Assembly: GCA_910586895.1 (NCBI GenBank)
Contig: CAJUIW010000002.1
Location: forward strand, 243,906-292,500
Direction: 5' to 3'
Length of the DNA stretch: 48,595 nucleotides
From: an uncultured Muribaculaceae bacterium
Lineage (GTDB): Bacteria > Bacteroidota > Bacteroidia > Bacteroidales > Muribaculaceae
This document shows positions 1-8,512 of the stretch, piece by piece. The translations under genes were made by a program, and so were the position numbers. The notes below the pieces were generated by a model. The model had not been told where the DNA came from and did not search any database. It was given only the letters and a program-made list of their open reading frames with translations. Every line of letters begins with the position of its first letter. The first letter of the stretch is position 1.

Positions 1-1
1 T

Positions 2-37
2 ACTGTAATAGCTGTCGGACGCATCATGAAGCTGTAG
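2..37 (+). CDS. 3' end of an upstream gene (partial, tentative)
   Basis: Reading from base 2 gives eleven codons (TVIAVGRIMKL) ending in TAG at 35-37, shortly before a strong hairpin terminator at 62-92. This fits the C-terminus of a plus-strand gene entering from the left. Another frame is open from base 1 to TAA at 52-54, with a less protein-like composition, so the frame is not certain. No family can be recognised from so few residues. Confidence 0.3.
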   Translation, partial: TVIAVGRIMKL

Positions 38-61
38 TTAAAATGAAATTATAAAAGAGCG

Positions 62-97
62 TAGAGGCCATACCTTAACGGTATGGCCTCTATTTTT
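62..97. terminator. Bidirectional hairpin terminator
   Basis: A perfect 13-bp stem (TAGAGGCCATACC at 62-74 with GGTATGGCCTCTA at 80-92) encloses the loop TTAAC and is followed by TTTTT on the plus strand. It lies between the upstream plus-strand gene and the 3' end of the minus-strand antiporter, so it may serve both. Confidence 0.8.
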
Positions 98-149
98 AGG
101 TATCTTATCAATGTAGTGCCGGATAACTGTCGGTGAAAATGGCCGGCGA

Positions 150-1616
150 TTATTTGCGGAGGGGGGATTTGACGAGGAGCAGGATGTCGCCGGGGAATAG
201 GGGGGTGTCACCTTTGGGCACTATGTAGCGTCCCTTGCGCTTGGCCATGACGGCGAGTGTGCCTTTGGGGAGCTGTATCTCCTTCAGGGTGTCGCCTGAG
301 GTGAGGGCCTCGCGGGTCAGTTCATATTCCACCATCGTGGCGCTGACCTCTTCAGGGAGGTTGACTTCGGCGAATGCCGGTTCGCGAACCGGCTCGTCAA
401 GATTGAGCCAGCGGGCCATGCGGTTGACGGTCATACCCTGGATGATGAGCGACAGGATGGTGACGAAGAACACTATGTTGAACATGAAGCGGTCATGCAC
501 AATGTCGGGCGATGAAATGGCATATGTGGCGAATATGATGGGCACGGCGCCACGCAGTCCTACCCATGCGATATAGGTGCGTCCGCGGAGTGTGAGCGAG
601 CGGAAGGGGAGCAGGGTGGTGAATACGGCGAGCGGGCGCCCTATGACGATGATGAACAGGGCTATGGCTATTCCCGGGAGTGCTACGTGGAGTAGTTCAT
701 GGGGATTGACGAGCAGTCCGAGCGACAGGAACATCAGGATCTGTACAAGCCATGTGAAGCCGCCGAAGAAGGTGGCTATGGTGCGCCTCACGGTAAGCGG
801 GCGGTTGCCTATGACGAGCCCGGCAATATATACGGCCAGATAGCTGTTGCCTCCGGCCATTTCGGTAAGCGTGAAGGTGAAGAACACGCATGATATCATG
901 GTGATGGGGTAGAAGAACTCGTTGTCGGCCTTCAGCCGGTTGATGATCCATGCTGATGCATAGCCGAAGGCGAGTCCGCACAGTGTACCGCTCAGGAGCT
1001 GGACGAGCAGCAGCATGGCTGATGACAGGAGCATATCGCCGGTCGATTCGTGGTGGCCCGAGCCTTCGATGATTCCGAGCAGGATTATCACCAGCAGATA
1101 TGCCATAGGGTCGTTGGAGCCGCTCTCAAGCTCGAGAATGGGGCGCAGGCGCTGTTTGAGTCCGGTCTTGGCTGAATCAAATATGGAGAATACCGAGGCT
1201 GAGTCCGTTGACGACATGATGGCGGCAAGCAGCATGGCTTCCGTCAGCGTAAGCGCGTGGTCAGGGACAAGGGAGAGTATAAGGTAGTAGATGAATATGC
1301 CGGTAACGGCGGTGGTGATAAGTACGCCTGCCGTGGCGAGCGACAATCCTTGGGCCAATATGGGGCGTACGTCCTTGAACTTGGTGTCGAATCCGCCTGT
1401 AAACAGGATGATGCTAAGCGATATCATGCCTATGAAACGAGCCGTTTCGGCAGAATCGAACTGTATGCCGAAGCCGTCAATGCCGGCTAACATCCCTACA
1501 CCGAGAAACAGCAGAAGTGACGGAACTCCAAACCGGCTCCCTGTCTTGCCGGCAAGTACGCTCCCCATCAGCAGTATGGCTGTAAGCAGCATTATATTGT
1601 TGGTGGTTATGCCCAT
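150..1616 (-). CDS. cvrA: Potassium/sodium:proton antiporter, CvrA/NhaP2 type
   Basis: Inner-membrane cation:proton antiporter of the CPA1 family, 488 aa. About twelve hydrophobic segments fill residues 1-400. Conserved transport motifs are visible as STDSAS (136-141) and ESGSNDP (164-170), which carry the acidic and Asn-Asp residues of this fold. The tail from about 415 looks like a TrkA_C/RCK_C regulatory domain (LPKGTLAVMAKR, then FPGDILLLV), the arrangement of E. coli CvrA/NhaP2; the protein is shorter than the E. coli one (578 aa). It is the last gene of a minus-strand run after rsmD, 60 bp away, and ends before the terminator at 62-92. The family is clear. Whether K+ or Na+ is the main substrate cannot be read from sequence. 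Confidence 0.9.
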   Translation of the reverse strand: MGITTNNIMLLTAILLMGSVLAGKTGSRFGVPSLLLFLGVGMLAGIDGFGIQFDSAETARFIGMISLSIILFTGGFDTKFKDVRPILAQGLSLATAGVLITTAVTGIFIYYLILSLVPDHALTLTEAMLLAAIMSSTDSASVFSIFDSAKTGLKQRLRPILELESGSNDPMAYLLVIILLGIIEGSGHHESTGDMLLSSAMLLLVQLLSGTLCGLAFGYASAWIINRLKADNEFFYPITMISCVFFTFTLTEMAGGNSYLAVYIAGLVIGNRPLTVRRTIATFFGGFTWLVQILMFLSLGLLVNPHELLHVALPGIAIALFIIVIGRPLAVFTTLLPFRSLTLRGRTYIAWVGLRGAVPIIFATYAISSPDIVHDRFMFNIVFFVTILSLIIQGMTVNRMARWLNLDEPVREPAFAEVNLPEEVSATMVEYELTREALTSGDTLKEIQLPKGTLAVMAKRKGRYIVPKGDTPLFPGDILLLVKSPLRK

Positions 1617-1676
1617 GATATGTTTTGTTTGGGTATATTAAGAGTGTATGGCCGGATGGAGCCGGCGGCACGGGGC

Positions 1677-2216
1677 CTATTCCGGGATGCGGAACAGGGT
1701 GAAGTTGACGCTGCCGTATGTGCGGTGCTCGAGGAAATGGGGGAGCGACGAGAAGTCGTGATTGCGGGAGTGCTCTATGATGAAGAGCGCTCCGGGTCGA
1801 AGCATGGAGGAGTCAAGCACAAGCCGAGGTATCTCAGCGAAGCGGGGATGGTCATAAGGGGGGTCGGCGAATATGAAGTCGAATGTCGAGCCGGTGGAGG
1901 CTATAAAGCGGAACACATCGCCGCGCACCAGTCGCAGATTCTCCTCGTGGAGCATCGCAGCCACTTTGTCGATGAAGCGGAACTGTGTGGATGCTTTCTC
2001 AACGGCGGTGACTGACGCGGCTCCGCGCGAAAGGAGCTCGAAGGTGACGGCTCCGGTGCCGGCAAAGAGATCGAGCGCATCAATCCCTTCGATGTCGATA
2101 AGATTCTCTATGACGTTGAATATGTTCTCACGTGCAAAGTCGGTGGTGGGGCGGGCAGTAATATTGCCGGGCACGTCAAACCGGCGCCGTCCGTATTTTC
2201 CTCGTATGATTCTCAT
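1677..2216 (-). CDS. rsmD: 16S rRNA (guanine966-N2)-methyltransferase RsmD
   Basis: Methylates G966 of 16S rRNA in the assembled 30S particle, using S-adenosylmethionine. The 179-aa length is normal. The start MRIIRGKYGRR is typical of the family; the SAM-binding loop DLFAGTGAVTFE is at 49-60 and the N6/N2-amino-methylase signature DPPY at 118-121. Its start codon overlaps the stop of the DUF3822 gene by 4 bp, which implies translational coupling. The pair DUF3822-RsmD is, as I recall, common in Bacteroidales. Confidence 0.95.
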   Translation of the reverse strand: MRIIRGKYGRRRFDVPGNITARPTTDFARENIFNVIENLIDIEGIDALDLFAGTGAVTFELLSRGAASVTAVEKASTQFRFIDKVAAMLHEENLRLVRGDVFRFIASTGSTFDFIFADPPYDHPRFAEIPRLVLDSSMLRPGALFIIEHSRNHDFSSLPHFLEHRTYGSVNFTLFRIPE

Positions 2217-3037
2217 GTCAGGGAGTTGAATAGTAATTGCGGGGGCATCTGCAGCGCGGCTTGCGAGGCCCGGAACCTGAGCGGCGGGAGGGTCATGTCG
2301 TTGAACACGATTCCGTCGGGCTGAAGGAGTTCGGCCACACGTCCGGCGGTGGCGAAGTCGCCGCAGCAGAGTACGGGTGTGTCAGCCGGGATGCCGAATT
2401 CATGGAATGTGGCGGCAATGAAGAATGCCGAGTCGCTGTCGTTGCCGGTCAATATTGTATTGGCGGTAAGCAGCCGCCCCTGTTCCAGAGCCACAATGTC
2501 GATGCGCCCGCTGCGGAACCCTACCATTATGGCATGGCCTGTAGCCGCATCGGGATTCATGGATGCGAAGTGACGGCACAGGACAGCTATTGAGTTGTCA
2601 AACCGTATGTTGAAGAAAGTGCGTGTCAGGAACGCCCTTGTATCGGCTTCAAGTGAGCTGAGGGCTACGGCGGTGTCAGTGCCGGTGGGTGAGGCATTGA
2701 CCACCATCGCATCGGCATCGGTGCCTGTGGCGTGCTGCAGGAGCAGCTCGTAATCGGCCGGCGACACTTCGGCGGGCACAATAAGGGAGGCATCGGTGTC
2801 AATGATGCATTCCACACGCTTGAAATCGGACAGCAACAGAGGGTTGCCGTAGATGATATCCTCAAGCGATCTGAGCACCGGGCGGCCGGGGTCGAACATC
2901 AGTGACCGGTATATGACATCCTCCGATTCCACAGGCGGGATGATGGCAACCTCGATGCTGTCATCGCGCAGCAGCATGGTGAGCCTCCACAATTCAGGCT
3001 GCTGAATCATGGACGCTTCGAGAGCGGAGGCACTCAT
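2213..3037 (-). CDS. DUF3822 family protein
   Basis: 274 aa, no signal peptide or membrane segment. It resembles the Bacteroidetes DUF3822 family, usually encoded directly before rsmD and seeming to have an actin-like ATPase fold; function unknown. The frame is open to 3142, but those extra 35 codons lie inside the rhamnose mutarotase gene, so I choose the ATG at 3035-3037 (MSASALEAS), five bases after that gene's stop. The ATG at 3010 is also possible. The C-terminus overlaps rsmD by 4 bp. The family call rests on remembered similarity and gene order and is moderately sure. Confidence 0.75.
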   Translation of the reverse strand: MSASALEASMIQQPELWRLTMLLRDDSIEVAIIPPVESEDVIYRSLMFDPGRPVLRSLEDIIYGNPLLLSDFKRVECIIDTDASLIVPAEVSPADYELLLQHATGTDADAMVVNASPTGTDTAVALSSLEADTRAFLTRTFFNIRFDNSIAVLCRHFASMNPDAATGHAIMVGFRSGRIDIVALEQGRLLTANTILTGNDSDSAFFIAATFHEFGIPADTPVLCCGDFATAGRVAELLQPDGIVFNDMTLPPLRFRASQAALQMPPQLLFNSLT

Positions 3038-3042
3038 GGCGC

Positions 3043-3429
3043 TCAATCGTAGAGGTGAAACATCCGCTCCATGGGCTGCCACTTCTCTGCGGGTGAGAGT
3101 CCGGCTTCCGACTGCTGGAACACAGCCATATAGTCCTCCCATTCCTGCTGGCGGGGGAGAGTGCCGAGGCGTGCCATGGCTTCATCCCAGTCAAAGTCAG
3201 GAGCTGTCTCGACAATCATGAACAGGGTGGTGTCACGGATGTATATCTCCATTTCCAGAATGCCCACTTCCTTTATGCCTTTGATCACCTCGGGCCAGAT
3301 GGCACCTTCGGAGTGGCGGCGGCGGTATTCTTCGATGAGTTTGGAGTCGGGCCGCAATGTGAGGGTGCGGCAGTAGCGCTTCACGGGCTGTCCGTGGAAT
3401 TTGGCGGGATATGATTTAATGCTTTCCAT
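3043..3429 (-). CDS. rhaM: L-rhamnose mutarotase family protein
   Basis: Interconverts alpha and beta anomers of L-rhamnose (family DUF718/RhaM), a cytoplasmic dimeric enzyme. With the start at 3429 (MESIKSYPAKF) the protein has 128 aa, a little longer than E. coli RhaM (about 104). The catalytic region EYRRRHSEGAIWPEV contains the expected His (residue 39) followed by the WPE signature, and the tail KWQPMERMFHLYD has the family's Met/Phe-rich end. The frame is open to 3483, but the upstream part is A/T-rich leader, and a likely promoter sits at 3435-3465. It diverges from rnz. No rhamnose isomerase or kinase gene is in the window, so a broader 6-deoxysugar role is possible. Confidence 0.85.
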   Translation of the reverse strand: MESIKSYPAKFHGQPVKRYCRTLTLRPDSKLIEEYRRRHSEGAIWPEVIKGIKEVGILEMEIYIRDTTLFMIVETAPDFDWDEAMARLGTLPRQQEWEDYMAVFQQSEAGLSPAEKWQPMERMFHLYD

Positions 3430-3434
3430 GAAGG

Positions 3435-3465
3435 CGAAAGTACTAAAAAATCCCAACAATGACAA
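3435..3465 (-). promoter_or_regulatory. Probable promoter of the rhamnose mutarotase gene
   Basis: On the minus strand a TTG (3463-3465) is followed 20 bp later by TACTTTCG (3435-3442), one mismatch from TAnnTTTG. The predicted transcript start is about 2 nt before the ATG at 3429. It overlaps the divergent rnz promoter region. Confidence 0.45.
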
Positions 3466-3483
3466 GCAAGAGAAAATATTCAT

Positions 3484-3491
3484 TATCTTTG
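3484..3491 (+). promoter_or_regulatory. Bacteroidetes -7 box of rnz
   Basis: TATCTTTG matches TAnnTTTG exactly. Transcription starting about 4 nt downstream would leave about 6 nt before the ATG at 3501, which argues against the upstream in-frame ATG at 3459. No clear -33 TTG is present at the right spacing. Confidence 0.6.
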
Positions 3492-3500
3492 CACTCTGAC

Positions 3501-4415
3501 ATGGCTAAATTTCAGTTAAATATCCTTGGCTGCGGCTCGGCGACCCCTACGGTTCGCCACAACCCGACGTGTCAGGTTGTGGATTTCCGTGACAACCTGC
3601 TGATGATCGACTGCGGCGAGGGGGCGCAGAAAAGCATGCGCCGCATGGGGCTGAAGTTTGCCCGGCTCAACCATATTTTCATATCGCACATGCATGGCGA
3701 CCATTGTTTCGGGCTCCCGGGCCTGATTGGGACAATGTCGCTGCATCAGCGCACAGGCACGCTCACTATCCACATGCCGCAGGCGGGGATAGATGTGATG
3801 CGTCCGTTTGTAGAGGCTTTTGCCGCTCCGGCCACCTTTGATATAGTGTGGAATCCCATACCGCCTGAAGGGGGAGTGCTTGTGTCGACGCATGCACTTA
3901 CCGTCGAGGCGTTTCCGCTGTATCACAGGGTGCCGTGCACAGGTTTCATAATACGTGAGAATCCGAAACCGCGTCATCTGCGTGGGGATATGGTGAAATT
4001 TTACAATATTCCGGTAAGTGCCCTCGCGTCGATAAAAGAGGGGGCTGACTGGACCGCACCTGACGGGACTGTGGTGAAGAATGAACGTCTTACCACGGAT
4101 GCTGACCCGAGCGTGAGCTATGCCTATGCTTCCGACACGATGTTTGACCGGCGTGTGGCAGAGGCTGTGAAGGGTGTCGACGCGCTGTACCATGAAGCTA
4201 CGTATGCTTCGGACCTGGCGCATACAGCTGCCGAACGGGGCCACTCCACAGCTGCCGAGGCAGGCCGCATAGCGGCAATGGCGGGTGTGAAGCAGCTGAT
4301 CATCGGGCACTACTCGAAGCGCTATTACGATGTGGATGTGCTGCTGCGCGAGGCTCAGGCTGAATTCAAGGCTACGGTGGCGGCTGATGAAGGACTTAAA
4401 ATAGACTTGCTATGA
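3501..4415 (+). CDS. rnz: Ribonuclease Z
   Basis: Zinc-dependent endonuclease that removes 3' trailers from tRNA precursors lacking an encoded CCA. This matters here, since the tRNA-Asp gene in the window has no CCA. The 304-aa protein starts MAKFQLNILGCGSATPT, the usual N-terminus. The metallo-beta-lactamase motif HMHGDH is at 63-68, and the C-terminal GHYSKRY is the usual metal/phosphate-binding region. The frame is open 14 codons further upstream (3459), but a -7 box lies between the two ATGs, so 3501 is preferred. Its last bases overlap tadA (ATGA). Confidence 0.95.
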   Translation: MAKFQLNILGCGSATPTVRHNPTCQVVDFRDNLLMIDCGEGAQKSMRRMGLKFARLNHIFISHMHGDHCFGLPGLIGTMSLHQRTGTLTIHMPQAGIDVMRPFVEAFAAPATFDIVWNPIPPEGGVLVSTHALTVEAFPLYHRVPCTGFIIRENPKPRHLRGDMVKFYNIPVSALASIKEGADWTAPDGTVVKNERLTTDADPSVSYAYASDTMFDRRVAEAVKGVDALYHEATYASDLAHTAAERGHSTAAEAGRIAAMAGVKQLIIGHYSKRYYDVDVLLREAQAEFKATVAADEGLKIDLL

Positions 4416-4867
4416 ACACTGCTGAATATACTGCTGACGACGAACGCTTCATGAACATGGCTCTTGACGAGGCTCTGCATGCCGGAAGCCATGACGAGGT
4501 GCCGATAGGGGCAGTAATCGTCTGCGGCGGCCGGGTAGTGGGGCGCGGACATAATCTGACCGAGTCGCTACAGGATGTCACGGCGCATGCGGAGATGCAG
4601 GCTATAACGGCCGCGGCGCAGACTCTTGGCGGGAAGTATCTTCAGGACTGTACGCTGTATGTCACAGTCGAGCCTTGCCTGATGTGCGCCGGAGCCATAG
4701 CGTGGAGCCAGATATCGCGCATAGTCTACGGAGCCTCGGACCCGAAGAGAGGGTATTCCACTTTCACTGCCCATCCGTTCCATCCCAAAGCTACAGTGAC
4801 CTCAGGAGTGCTTGCCGATGAATGCGCCGCTCTTGTAAAGGCGTTTTTCAGTACAAAGCGCCGGTGA
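4412..4867 (+). CDS. tadA: tRNA-specific adenosine deaminase TadA
   Basis: Deaminates A34 to inosine in the wobble position of tRNA-Arg(ACG). The 151-aa protein carries the zinc cytidine/adenosine deaminase signature: HAE (59-61, zinc His and proton-shuttling Glu) and PCLMC (88-92, two zinc Cys). The start overlaps the rnz stop as ATGA, so the two RNA-processing enzymes are translationally coupled. The length is normal for the family. Confidence 0.95.
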   Translation: MNTAEYTADDERFMNMALDEALHAGSHDEVPIGAVIVCGGRVVGRGHNLTESLQDVTAHAEMQAITAAAQTLGGKYLQDCTLYVTVEPCLMCAGAIAWSQISRIVYGASDPKRGYSTFTAHPFHPKATVTSGVLADECAALVKAFFSTKRR

Positions 4868-4912
4868 AAATAGAAATACCTAATACCAACTATACTAAAA
4901 AACCAAGGAAAT

Positions 4913-7060
4913 ATGATTCGACCTATTGCAACATTGATGCTGTCCATCGCTGCTATTGCGCCCGGAGTATCGGCTTCGGCTCAGGTGACTGACACCATAC
5001 CGTATGCCAACACAATCCGAGTGTATCCTTCTGACCCGAAAGAGGTAGTCATAGCCAAGGCTGCACATGTAGTGCCGACAAAAAATCAGCTTGACGCTCT
5101 TGAAAATGAATTCATTGCTTTTGTGCATATAGGCCCGAATACATTTACCCGCCGCGAATGGGGTACCGGTATGGAGGATCCGAAGATATTTGACCTCCGT
5201 ACGCTTGATACTGACCAGTGGGTCAAGGCTATGAAGGATGCCGGAATGAAAATGGTGATACTCACCGTGAAGCATCATGACGGATTCGTGCTGTGGCAGA
5301 GCCGCTACACGGACCATGGTGTGATGTCGACACCGTTCCGCGACGGCAAGGGGGATATCCTGCGCGACCTTTCAAAATCATGCCAGAAATACGGAATGAA
5401 ACTCGGCGTATATCTGTCGCCGGCCGACCTCTATCAGATAGAGAGTCCGGAGGGACTGTACGGTAATCTCAGCCCAAAGACGGAGCGTACCATTCCGCGT
5501 GAGGTGGAGGGGCGTCCGTTTGCTGACAAGCGCACTTTCAAGTTTGTGGTGGATGACTACAACGAGTATTTCCTCAATCAGCTGTTTGAGCTTCTTACGG
5601 AGTATGGTCCGATATATGAAGTATGGTTTGACGGCGCGCATCCGAAGCAGAAGGGTGGACAGAAATACAACTATGCAGCATGGAAGGAGCTGATCCATAC
5701 ACTCGCTCCGGAGGCTGTGATATTCGGCCGCGGCGATATACGCTGGTGCGGTAATGAAGCCGGCGCAACACGCGATACAGAATGGAACGTGATGCCTTTC
5801 CCCGAAAATCCTGACACGGCAAGCGTATTTCCTGACCGTACGGCCCAGGACCTTGGAAGCCGTGATAAGCTGATGGGTGCTGCGTACCTGCATTATCAGC
5901 AGCCCGAAACCGATACCTCGATACGTGAGGGCTGGTTCTACCGCGATGAGGAGCATCAGCGCACACGTAGCGCGGACGATATATTTGATATCTACGAACG
6001 CTCGACCGGCGGCAACGCCACATTCCTGCTCAACATCCCGCCCAACCGTGAGGGACGCATGAGCCAGCGCGATGTGGATGTGCTTGCTGAGGTAGGACGC
6101 CGCATCCGCCAGACTTATGATACTGATCTGCTTGCCGGCGCCCAGGGACCTGCCGAGGTGCTCGATAATGACAAGAATTCATATCATGAACTCACCGCTC
6201 CTATGGAGATAAAGCTTGCCAAGCCTACACTGATAAATCGTGTGGTGCTTCAGGAACCTATAGGCACACGCGGCGAGCGTATTGAGGAGCATGCCGTGGA
6301 TGCATGGATTGACGGAGAGTGGAAGGAGATAGCACATGCCACGAATGTAGGCTACAAGCGTATCCTGCGCACACCGGATGTGACAACCGACCGCCTGCGT
6401 GTACGTGTGATATCATCACGCCTCACACCTGCCATAAGCAAGATTACCGCCCATCATTACGAAGCACGTCCCCCGCAGCTTGCTGTGGCAAGGGATAAGG
6501 ATGGCAAGATAACAATATCAGCTGCCCGTCAGGAATTCGGATGGAAAACCGACGGCAGCAACTCTACCGAGCGTCTGAGCTCAGGCTATACCGTGCGCTA
6601 TACTACTGACGGCAGCGAGCCGGATGAGAATTCAACTCTCTATACCGGTCCGTTCAGTGCAGAGGCTCCGCTGGTGAAGGCTGTGGCATTCCTCAACGGT
6701 ATGCGTGGCTCTGTGGCAAACGAGCAGATGGGACTTGACAAGAATGTATGGAAGGTGCTTGATGCCGCCGCTGGTGAGAAAGCTGTCGTGGTTGACTTAG
6801 GCTCCAAGAAGCAGCTCAACGGCATGGCTTACATTCCCGGACCGGCCGGAAGCGGCCCCGGCACGGTGAACGGTACAGTATACGTAAGTGACAATGGCAA
6901 AAAATGGCGTAAGGTCGAGGCTTTTGAACTGAGCAATCTGATCAATGACCCCTCACGCCGCCTGATACACTTCGCACGTAAGAACAAGGCCCGCTATGTG
7001 AAGGTGCTCTTCAACGAGTCGCCTGAGAAAGTGGGTGTCAACAATATAGATATATTCTGA
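4913..7060 (+). CDS. GH29 alpha-L-fucosidase with C-terminal carbohydrate-binding modules
   Basis: Secreted glycoside hydrolase that releases terminal L-fucose from host or plant glycans. The 715-aa protein has an N-terminal signal peptide (about 1-24). The GH29 catalytic barrel runs from about 50 to 390; VKHHDGFVLWQS (119-130) and YEVWFDGAHP (235-244) are family motifs, the latter with the nucleophile Asp240. The style resembles GH29 subfamily B (alpha-1,3/1,4-fucosidases). A discoidin-like segment (about 410-515), a chitobiase C-terminal-like module (YTVRYTTDGSEP, about 560) and a second F5/8 type C-like domain (about 615-715) follow. It lies 45 bp after tadA and shares one base with the DivIC gene, an odd partner. 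No transporter or regulator adjoins it. Confidence 0.92.
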   Translation: MIRPIATLMLSIAAIAPGVSASAQVTDTIPYANTIRVYPSDPKEVVIAKAAHVVPTKNQLDALENEFIAFVHIGPNTFTRREWGTGMEDPKIFDLRTLDTDQWVKAMKDAGMKMVILTVKHHDGFVLWQSRYTDHGVMSTPFRDGKGDILRDLSKSCQKYGMKLGVYLSPADLYQIESPEGLYGNLSPKTERTIPREVEGRPFADKRTFKFVVDDYNEYFLNQLFELLTEYGPIYEVWFDGAHPKQKGGQKYNYAAWKELIHTLAPEAVIFGRGDIRWCGNEAGATRDTEWNVMPFPENPDTASVFPDRTAQDLGSRDKLMGAAYLHYQQPETDTSIREGWFYRDEEHQRTRSADDIFDIYERSTGGNATFLLNIPPNREGRMSQRDVDVLAEVGRRIRQTYDTDLLAGAQGPAEVLDNDKNSYHELTAPMEIKLAKPTLINRVVLQEPIGTRGERIEEHAVDAWIDGEWKEIAHATNVGYKRILRTPDVTTDRLRVRVISSRLTPAISKITAHHYEARPPQLAVARDKDGKITISAARQEFGWKTDGSNSTERLSSGYTVRYTTDGSEPDENSTLYTGPFSAEAPLVKAVAFLNGMRGSVANEQMGLDKNVWKVLDAAAGEKAVVVDLGSKKQLNGMAYIPGPAGSGPGTVNGTVYVSDNGKKWRKVEAFELSNLINDPSRRLIHFARKNKARYVKVLFNESPEKVGVNNIDIF

Positions 7061-7368
7061 TGAAATACCAGCGTGTTCCCGGATTTCTGCCATGGTGCAA
7101 GCGCTATATAAGCTTCAGCCTTGTGGCAACGGTGGGAATCCTTACATACCTTATATTTTTCACGGACAATTCCGTGGCTGCCAGCTATGTCCAGGAACGT
7201 AAGAATGACAGCCTGCGGATGGAAATAGCCATGGAGGAGGACTCGCTGGCTTATTATAATCATCTGAATCACCAGCTCAGCACCGACCTGGGGACTCTTG
7301 AGCAGATAGTGCGCGAGCGCTATCACATGCAGCGCCCCGGAGAGGATGTATATATAGTGGAACAATGA
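7060..7368 (+). CDS. Septum formation initiator family protein (DivIC/FtsB)
   Basis: Small bitopic division protein, 102 aa, with one transmembrane helix (about 17-35), a periplasmic coiled coil (about 42-85) and the typical C-terminal stretch ERYHMQRPGEDVYIV. In the divisome such proteins pair with FtsL and FtsQ to activate septal peptidoglycan synthesis. Its ATG shares a base with the fucosidase stop, and its own stop overlaps the next start (ATGA). The family is clear; FtsB versus DivIC naming is a convention. Confidence 0.85.
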   Translation: MKYQRVPGFLPWCKRYISFSLVATVGILTYLIFFTDNSVAASYVQERKNDSLRMEIAMEEDSLAYYNHLNHQLSTDLGTLEQIVRERYHMQRPGEDVYIVEQ

Positions 7369-7754
7369 CAGCAACAATGCAAAACAGCCGGATGGGCCGG
7401 CTCTCACTCTGGGCCATCAACATAGGCCTGATACTTGTGCTGACAGGGACGGCACTGCCGCTTCTGCGTACAGGACATGGATTTTACCAATATATTTATT
7501 GTGCCGGAGCGCTTCTGACGCTTGTGGGCCGCATAATCCAGCCGCGGCTTCCGCAGTCGGCTCCGCTCAGGGCCCGGCGGTTGAGCCGGATAGAGATATG
7601 GAGCGCCCTGATGTTCTGCGCCGGCGGCTTCTTCATGTTCTACAATGCAGGTAAGGCCGGGCGTATGGACTGGATAGCGTTCACGCTTGCGGGGGGTGCT
7701 GTTCAGGCTTATACCTCACTGATGATACCCAGGGCTCTTGCCAAGTCAAAATGA
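7365..7754 (+). CDS. Small four-helix membrane protein of unknown function
   Basis: 129 aa with four likely transmembrane helices (about 15-31, 39-54, 79-92 and 102-120) and a basic loop between helices 2 and 3 (RARRLSRIE). No enzymatic motif is seen. It starts in an ATGA overlap with the DivIC-like gene, so the two are translationally coupled, and a role near the divisome or envelope is a guess from position only. I do not recognise a named family. Confidence 0.75.
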   Translation: MTATMQNSRMGRLSLWAINIGLILVLTGTALPLLRTGHGFYQYIYCAGALLTLVGRIIQPRLPQSAPLRARRLSRIEIWSALMFCAGGFFMFYNAGKAGRMDWIAFTLAGGAVQAYTSLMIPRALAKSK

Positions 7755-7767
7755 TTTAGTAATTTTG
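7738..7767 (+). promoter_or_regulatory. Promoter of coaX
   Basis: TTG (7738-7740), 19-bp spacer, TAATTTTG (7760-7767): a full match to the Bacteroidetes sigma consensus. The -33 lies inside the last codons of the preceding gene. The predicted transcript start leaves about 4 nt before the coaX ATG at 7775. Confidence 0.75.
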
Positions 7768-7774
7768 CGAATCA

Positions 7775-8512
7775 ATGGCATTGAACCTCACCATAGATCA
7801 GGGAAACTCAGCCGCCAAGCTTGCGCTGTGGCGTGACGGAGAGCTTGCAGGAATCAGGATAGAGTCCGAACTTACCCCTGCAGCCATGGAGCAGTTCCTG
7901 ATGCGTCATCCCGGAGTGGATGCTGCGATTTACTGTTCGGTAGCCTCACGTGGTGACGACCTTGCCGAGATATTGCGCCGGCGCGTGCCCCGGATTATGC
8001 GTCTTGACAGCAACACGAAGTTGCCTATAGCCATAGACTATGCCACTCCGTCGACTCTTGGTGCCGACCGTGTGGCGGCCGCCGTAGGAGCATGGGAGAT
8101 GTATGCCGGCAGCCCGCTGCTTGTGGTTGATGCCGGTACGGCGGTGACCTATGATGCCGTGAGTCATGACGGCCACTTCTTAGGGGGTAACATAGCTCCC
8201 GGGATGAGGATGCGTCTGGAGGCTCTGCACCGGTTTACAGCCCGGCTGCCGCGTGTGGAGGTGCCGCGAAGCATATCGTATGACGGTTTTATGGGGACAG
8301 ATACCCCATCGGCCATGATACTCGGGGCTGTATACGGTATAGTGGGCGCCATATCTTATTACCGGAGCCATCTGCCGGCGGATACACGCACGGTGATGAC
8401 CGGTGGATGGGCAAGCGAGCTCGGACGCCTGTGTGATTTTGAAGTGACAGTTGACCCTCATCTTGTGAGCCGTGGATTAAACAGAATATTAACCTACAAT
8501 GAAAATAAATAG
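7775..8512 (+). CDS. coaX: Type III pantothenate kinase
   Basis: Phosphorylates pantothenate in the first step of coenzyme A synthesis; the type III enzyme has an ASKHA fold and needs a monovalent cation. The 245-aa protein shows the expected motifs in order: DQGNSAAKLALW near the N-terminus (phosphate-binding), LGADRVAAAVGA, DAGTAVTYDAV and GGNIAPGMRMRLEALHRFTARLP. Its 3' end overlaps the outer membrane protein gene by 14 bp. It opens a likely operon coaX-OMP-lptC-corC. Confidence 0.95.
   Translation: MALNLTIDQGNSAAKLALWRDGELAGIRIESELTPAAMEQFLMRHPGVDAAIYCSVASRGDDLAEILRRRVPRIMRLDSNTKLPIAIDYATPSTLGADRVAAAVGAWEMYAGSPLLVVDAGTAVTYDAVSHDGHFLGGNIAPGMRMRLEALHRFTARLPRVEVPRSISYDGFMGTDTPSAMILGAVYGIVGAISYYRSHLPADTRTVMTGGWASELGRLCDFEVTVDPHLVSRGLNRILTYNENK

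Noticed and set aside
3037..3142. N-terminal extension of the DUF3822 protein
   Set aside because: The extra 35 codons lie inside the rhamnose mutarotase gene, and the ATG at 3037 directly follows that gene's stop.
3516..4310. Long antisense open frame opposite rnz (264 codons)
   Set aside because: It is a shadow of the rnz coding frame with no family resemblance; the same holds for the other long opposite-strand frames in the window.
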